Notes under the pieces: model-generated | Told to the model about the DNA's origin: nothing | The model's database searches: none | What the model saw: the letters and a program-made list of their open reading frames with translations, nothing else | NCBI GenBank assembly: GCA_910587925.1 | Contig: CAJUOC010000023.1 | Coordinates: 1-43,288, forward strand | Direction: 5' to 3' | Source of the DNA: an uncultured Muribaculaceae bacterium | GTDB lineage: Bacteria; Bacteroidota; Bacteroidia; Bacteroidales; Muribaculaceae | DNA: 43,288 nucleotides | Shown: positions 41,556-43,288 of the stretch, piece after piece | Layout of the letters: each line of letters opens with the position of its first letter | Position numbering within the stretch: position 1 is the first letter of the stretch | Made by a program: the position numbers and the translations under genes

Positions 41556-42034
41556 GACTGATTGCTGAATTGGTTGCGGATACGTCGGCGGGTGCGCGAG
41601 ATGTAGGTGCGCGCCAGCCCGACCGTGATGCCCATCCGTCGGGCGATTTCATCGTAGTCGAGGTCGTCGACCACATACATTTCAAAAGCCTCTGCGGCAG
41701 GCGCCGATACCTCGGAGCGCACAAAGCGCAATATGCGCTCCACTTCCTCGCGGGCATCGGCGCGGGCGCCGGCATCGTCGGCCGCGGTGTCGGCCGCAGG
41801 CATGTCGGTGGCGCGGGCGCGGCGGCGCAGACGGTCGATGCAGGCATTGCGCACGGCCAGCACCAGGCTGCCCGCCGTCTGCCGCTCGTCGCGCTCGCCG
41901 CGGTCCCACAGCCTCAGGAAGGCGTCGTGGAGCACATCGTCGGCCTCGTCGGGGCTGTGCAGCATCGAGGCCGCAAGCCCGTGCAGACGGGAGCGCAGGC
42001 TCATAAATGTGGCGGTGAGTATCTCGGCAGGCAT
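41552..42034 (-). CDS. ECF RNA polymerase sigma factor
   Basis: A 160-residue sigma-70 family factor of the ECF group. Region 2 is LHSPDEADDVLHDAFLRLWDR; an acidic Ala/Asp-rich linker (about 78-95) follows; region 4 is DLDYDEIARRMGITVGLARTYISRTRRRIR. It heads an operon with a predicted membrane anti-sigma factor and a small secreted protein. Its target promoters are unknown and I found no duplicated promoter motif around it. Confidence 0.9.
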   Translation of the reverse strand: MPAEILTATFMSLRSRLHGLAASMLHSPDEADDVLHDAFLRLWDRGERDERQTAGSLVLAVRNACIDRLRRRARATDMPAADTAADDAGARADAREEVERILRFVRSEVSAPAAEAFEMYVVDDLDYDEIARRMGITVGLARTYISRTRRRIRNQFSNQS

Positions 42035-42080
42035 CGCGGGCAGTGAGGTTTTTATCTATATACGCAGCCGGCGCCCCGAT

Positions 42081-42120
42081 ATGACACACCCGCGGCATTT
42101 TTTTGCCGCGGGTGTGTCAT
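42081..42120 (-). terminator. trpS terminator hairpin
   Basis: A perfect 17-bp stem (42081-42097 with 42104-42120) around six T, 22 bases after the trpS stop. On the minus strand no T-run follows, but its size and place between trpS and the sigma gene make termination likely. Confidence 0.7.
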
Positions 42121-42142
42121 GCGCCGGTAGTAGCGCGTCGGC

Positions 42143-43216
42143 TCAGATGCCGCGTATGCCCATGATGTGGCGCACCTCGCGCAGCGTGTCGGCCGCGCGT
42201 GCACGGGCCTTCTCGGCGCCCTGGGCCACCACGCGGCGCAGATATGCGTCGTCGGCCATGATGTCGAGCGCGCGCTCGCGTATCGGAGTGGTCACCTTGA
42301 GGATATCCTCTGCCAGCTGCTTCTTGAGGTCGCCGTAGCGTATCGAGCAGTCGGCATATGCGTCGCGGAAATGCTTTACCACCTCGGGCGTCGATGTCAG
42401 CTCCAGCAGAGTGAAGAGATTGGCCACAGGCTCGCTCATCGGCGAGTCGGGCGCCTTGGGGCCCTCGTCGGTGGTGGCGCGCATCACCTTCTTGCGCAGT
42501 ACCTTGGGGTCGTCGGTCAGATAGAGGCAATTGCCCTCGCTCTTGCCCATCTTGCCCGAGCCGTCGAGGCCCGGCACCTTTACGGGAGCGCCGCCGAAAT
42601 CAAAGTCGGTTGGCTCCGGGAAAAAGTCCACGCCGTAAAACGAGTTGAACCGCCGTGCGAAGCGTCGCGTCAGCTCCAGATGCTGCAGCTGATCCTTGCC
42701 CACAGGCACCTTCGTGGCCTTCTGAATCAGGATGTCCACCGCCATCAGAGTGGGGTAGGTGAGCAGGCCCGCGTTGACACGCTTGTTAGTCTCATTGCCG
42801 CATACCTCGCGGGCAAAGTCGCCGTCATCGTCATCGTCGGGTGCGGTGAGGCCCAGCGCCTTGCGGGCCTTGTCCTTAAACGAGGCCGTGCGCATCAGCT
42901 CGCCGATGCCCACATGCATGTTGAGCAGCAGATACATCTCCGAAATCTCCGGGATATCGCTCTGTATGAATATAGTGGCCTTCTCGGGGTCGATACCGGC
43001 GGCGAGATACTCAGCCAGCACATTCTTCACATTGGCGTGGAGCGCGGCCGGGTCGGGCGCCGTAGTCAGGGCGTGGAGGTCAGCGATAAAGAAATTGCAG
43101 TCATAGTCATCCTGCAGGGCGGCAAACTTGCGCAGCGCGCCATAGTAATTGCCCAGGTGCAGATTGCCGGTCGAGCGGATGCCGCTGAGCACTATTTCCT
43201 TTTGAGTAGAAGCCAT
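42143..43216 (-). CDS. trpS: Tryptophan-tRNA ligase
   Basis: A 357-residue class I aminoacyl-tRNA synthetase charging tRNA-Trp. The HIGH-type motif is GNLHLGNY near the N-terminus and the KMSKS-type motif is GKMGKSEGN. MLLNMHVGIGELMRTASFKDK and VPVGKDQLQHLELTR are family segments. An acidic insert (TAPDDDDDGDF) precedes a Cys/Asn segment and lengthens the central region relative to many bacterial TrpRS. I chose the ATG at 43216: a GTG at 43234 overlaps the promoter box. Confidence 0.96.
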   Translation of the reverse strand: MASTQKEIVLSGIRSTGNLHLGNYYGALRKFAALQDDYDCNFFIADLHALTTAPDPAALHANVKNVLAEYLAAGIDPEKATIFIQSDIPEISEMYLLLNMHVGIGELMRTASFKDKARKALGLTAPDDDDDGDFAREVCGNETNKRVNAGLLTYPTLMAVDILIQKATKVPVGKDQLQHLELTRRFARRFNSFYGVDFFPEPTDFDFGGAPVKVPGLDGSGKMGKSEGNCLYLTDDPKVLRKKVMRATTDEGPKAPDSPMSEPVANLFTLLELTSTPEVVKHFRDAYADCSIRYGDLKKQLAEDILKVTTPIRERALDIMADDAYLRRVVAQGAEKARARAADTLREVRHIMGIRGI

Positions 43217-43233
43217 ATCAAAGTATTTTGGCA

Positions 43234-43266
43234 CAAAGATACAAATAAGTCGAGAGCAATGCCAAA
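43234..43266 (-). promoter_or_regulatory. trpS promoter
   Basis: Minus strand: TTTG (43263-43266), a 21-base spacer, then TATCTTTG (43234-43241). Both boxes fit the Bacteroidota consensus. A short inverted repeat (GCAATGC at 43256-43262, GCATTGC at 43276-43282) flanks the -33 box. Confidence 0.75.
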
Positions 43267-43288
43267 TTTATTTGAGCATTGCCGAGAC

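Noticed and set aside
1..43288. CRISPR arrays, tRNA or rRNA genes, prophage or insertion sequence
   Set aside because: No regularly spaced repeats, cloverleaf-like segments, transposase, integrase or phage structural proteins were seen.

Overview
The window is a chromosomal segment of a GC-rich member of the Bacteroidales, most likely a gut Muribaculaceae-type organism (an inference from gene content). The evidence is the gene order DUF177-rpmF-fabH-era-der, a fimbrillin operon of DUF3575, DUF5119 and Mfa-like genes, a DUF5606 protein, and many matches to the Bacteroidota promoter consensus TAnnTTTG, some with an upstream TTTG. I saw no tRNA, rRNA, phage, insertion sequence or CRISPR array.

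Layout. 1-2.3 kb: a TonB-receptor-like outer-membrane barrel protein (minus). 2.4-3.2 kb: an AT-richer zeta-toxin-like kinase with a small overlapping upstream partner. 3.3-7.5 kb: a three-gene fimbrillin operon with a strong promoter next to a run of ten C. 7.4-8.1 kb: a non-coding region with a perfect 22-bp inverted repeat. 8.1-14.6 kb: housekeeping genes dnaK, then the DUF177-rpmF-fabH-era-der block. 14.7-17.6 kb (plus): a short-chain dehydrogenase closely resembling E. coli 7-alpha-hydroxysteroid dehydrogenase, a phosphoglycerate mutase and a DcaP-like porin.

17.6-27.5 kb (minus): nine tightly coupled genes. They begin with ftsY, rimO and an isochorismate synthase. They continue with a polysaccharide or peptidoglycan O-acetylation cassette (two SGNH proteins and an MBOAT acyltransferase) plus a GHL10 glycan hydrolase, and end with a phosphoribosyltransferase and a HAD phosphatase. 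Each junction overlaps or is separated by about one base. 27.6-31.2 kb: a DUF2284 protein, a lipoprotein and a long RelA/SpoT protein whose hydrolase motif is lost.

31.2-39.5 kb: two converging operons with mirrored content. The plus operon is an AlgD-like GDP-mannose dehydrogenase, a heparinase II/III-like protein and a GT4 glycosyltransferase. The minus operon is a second heparinase II/III-like paralogue and a UDP-glucose dehydrogenase. They meet at a perfect 18-bp-stem terminator. Together they suggest synthesis of a uronic-acid-containing surface glycan, with one of the two lyase-like paralogues lacking a catalytic Asn-His pair. 39.1-43.3 kb: DUF5606, a Yip1-like membrane protein, smpB, an ECF sigma/anti-sigma/secreted-protein operon and trpS.

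The most interesting themes are envelope-glycan building and decoration (the O-acetylation cassette and the uronate cluster) and possible phase-variable or inverted-repeat control DNA next to surface-protein genes.
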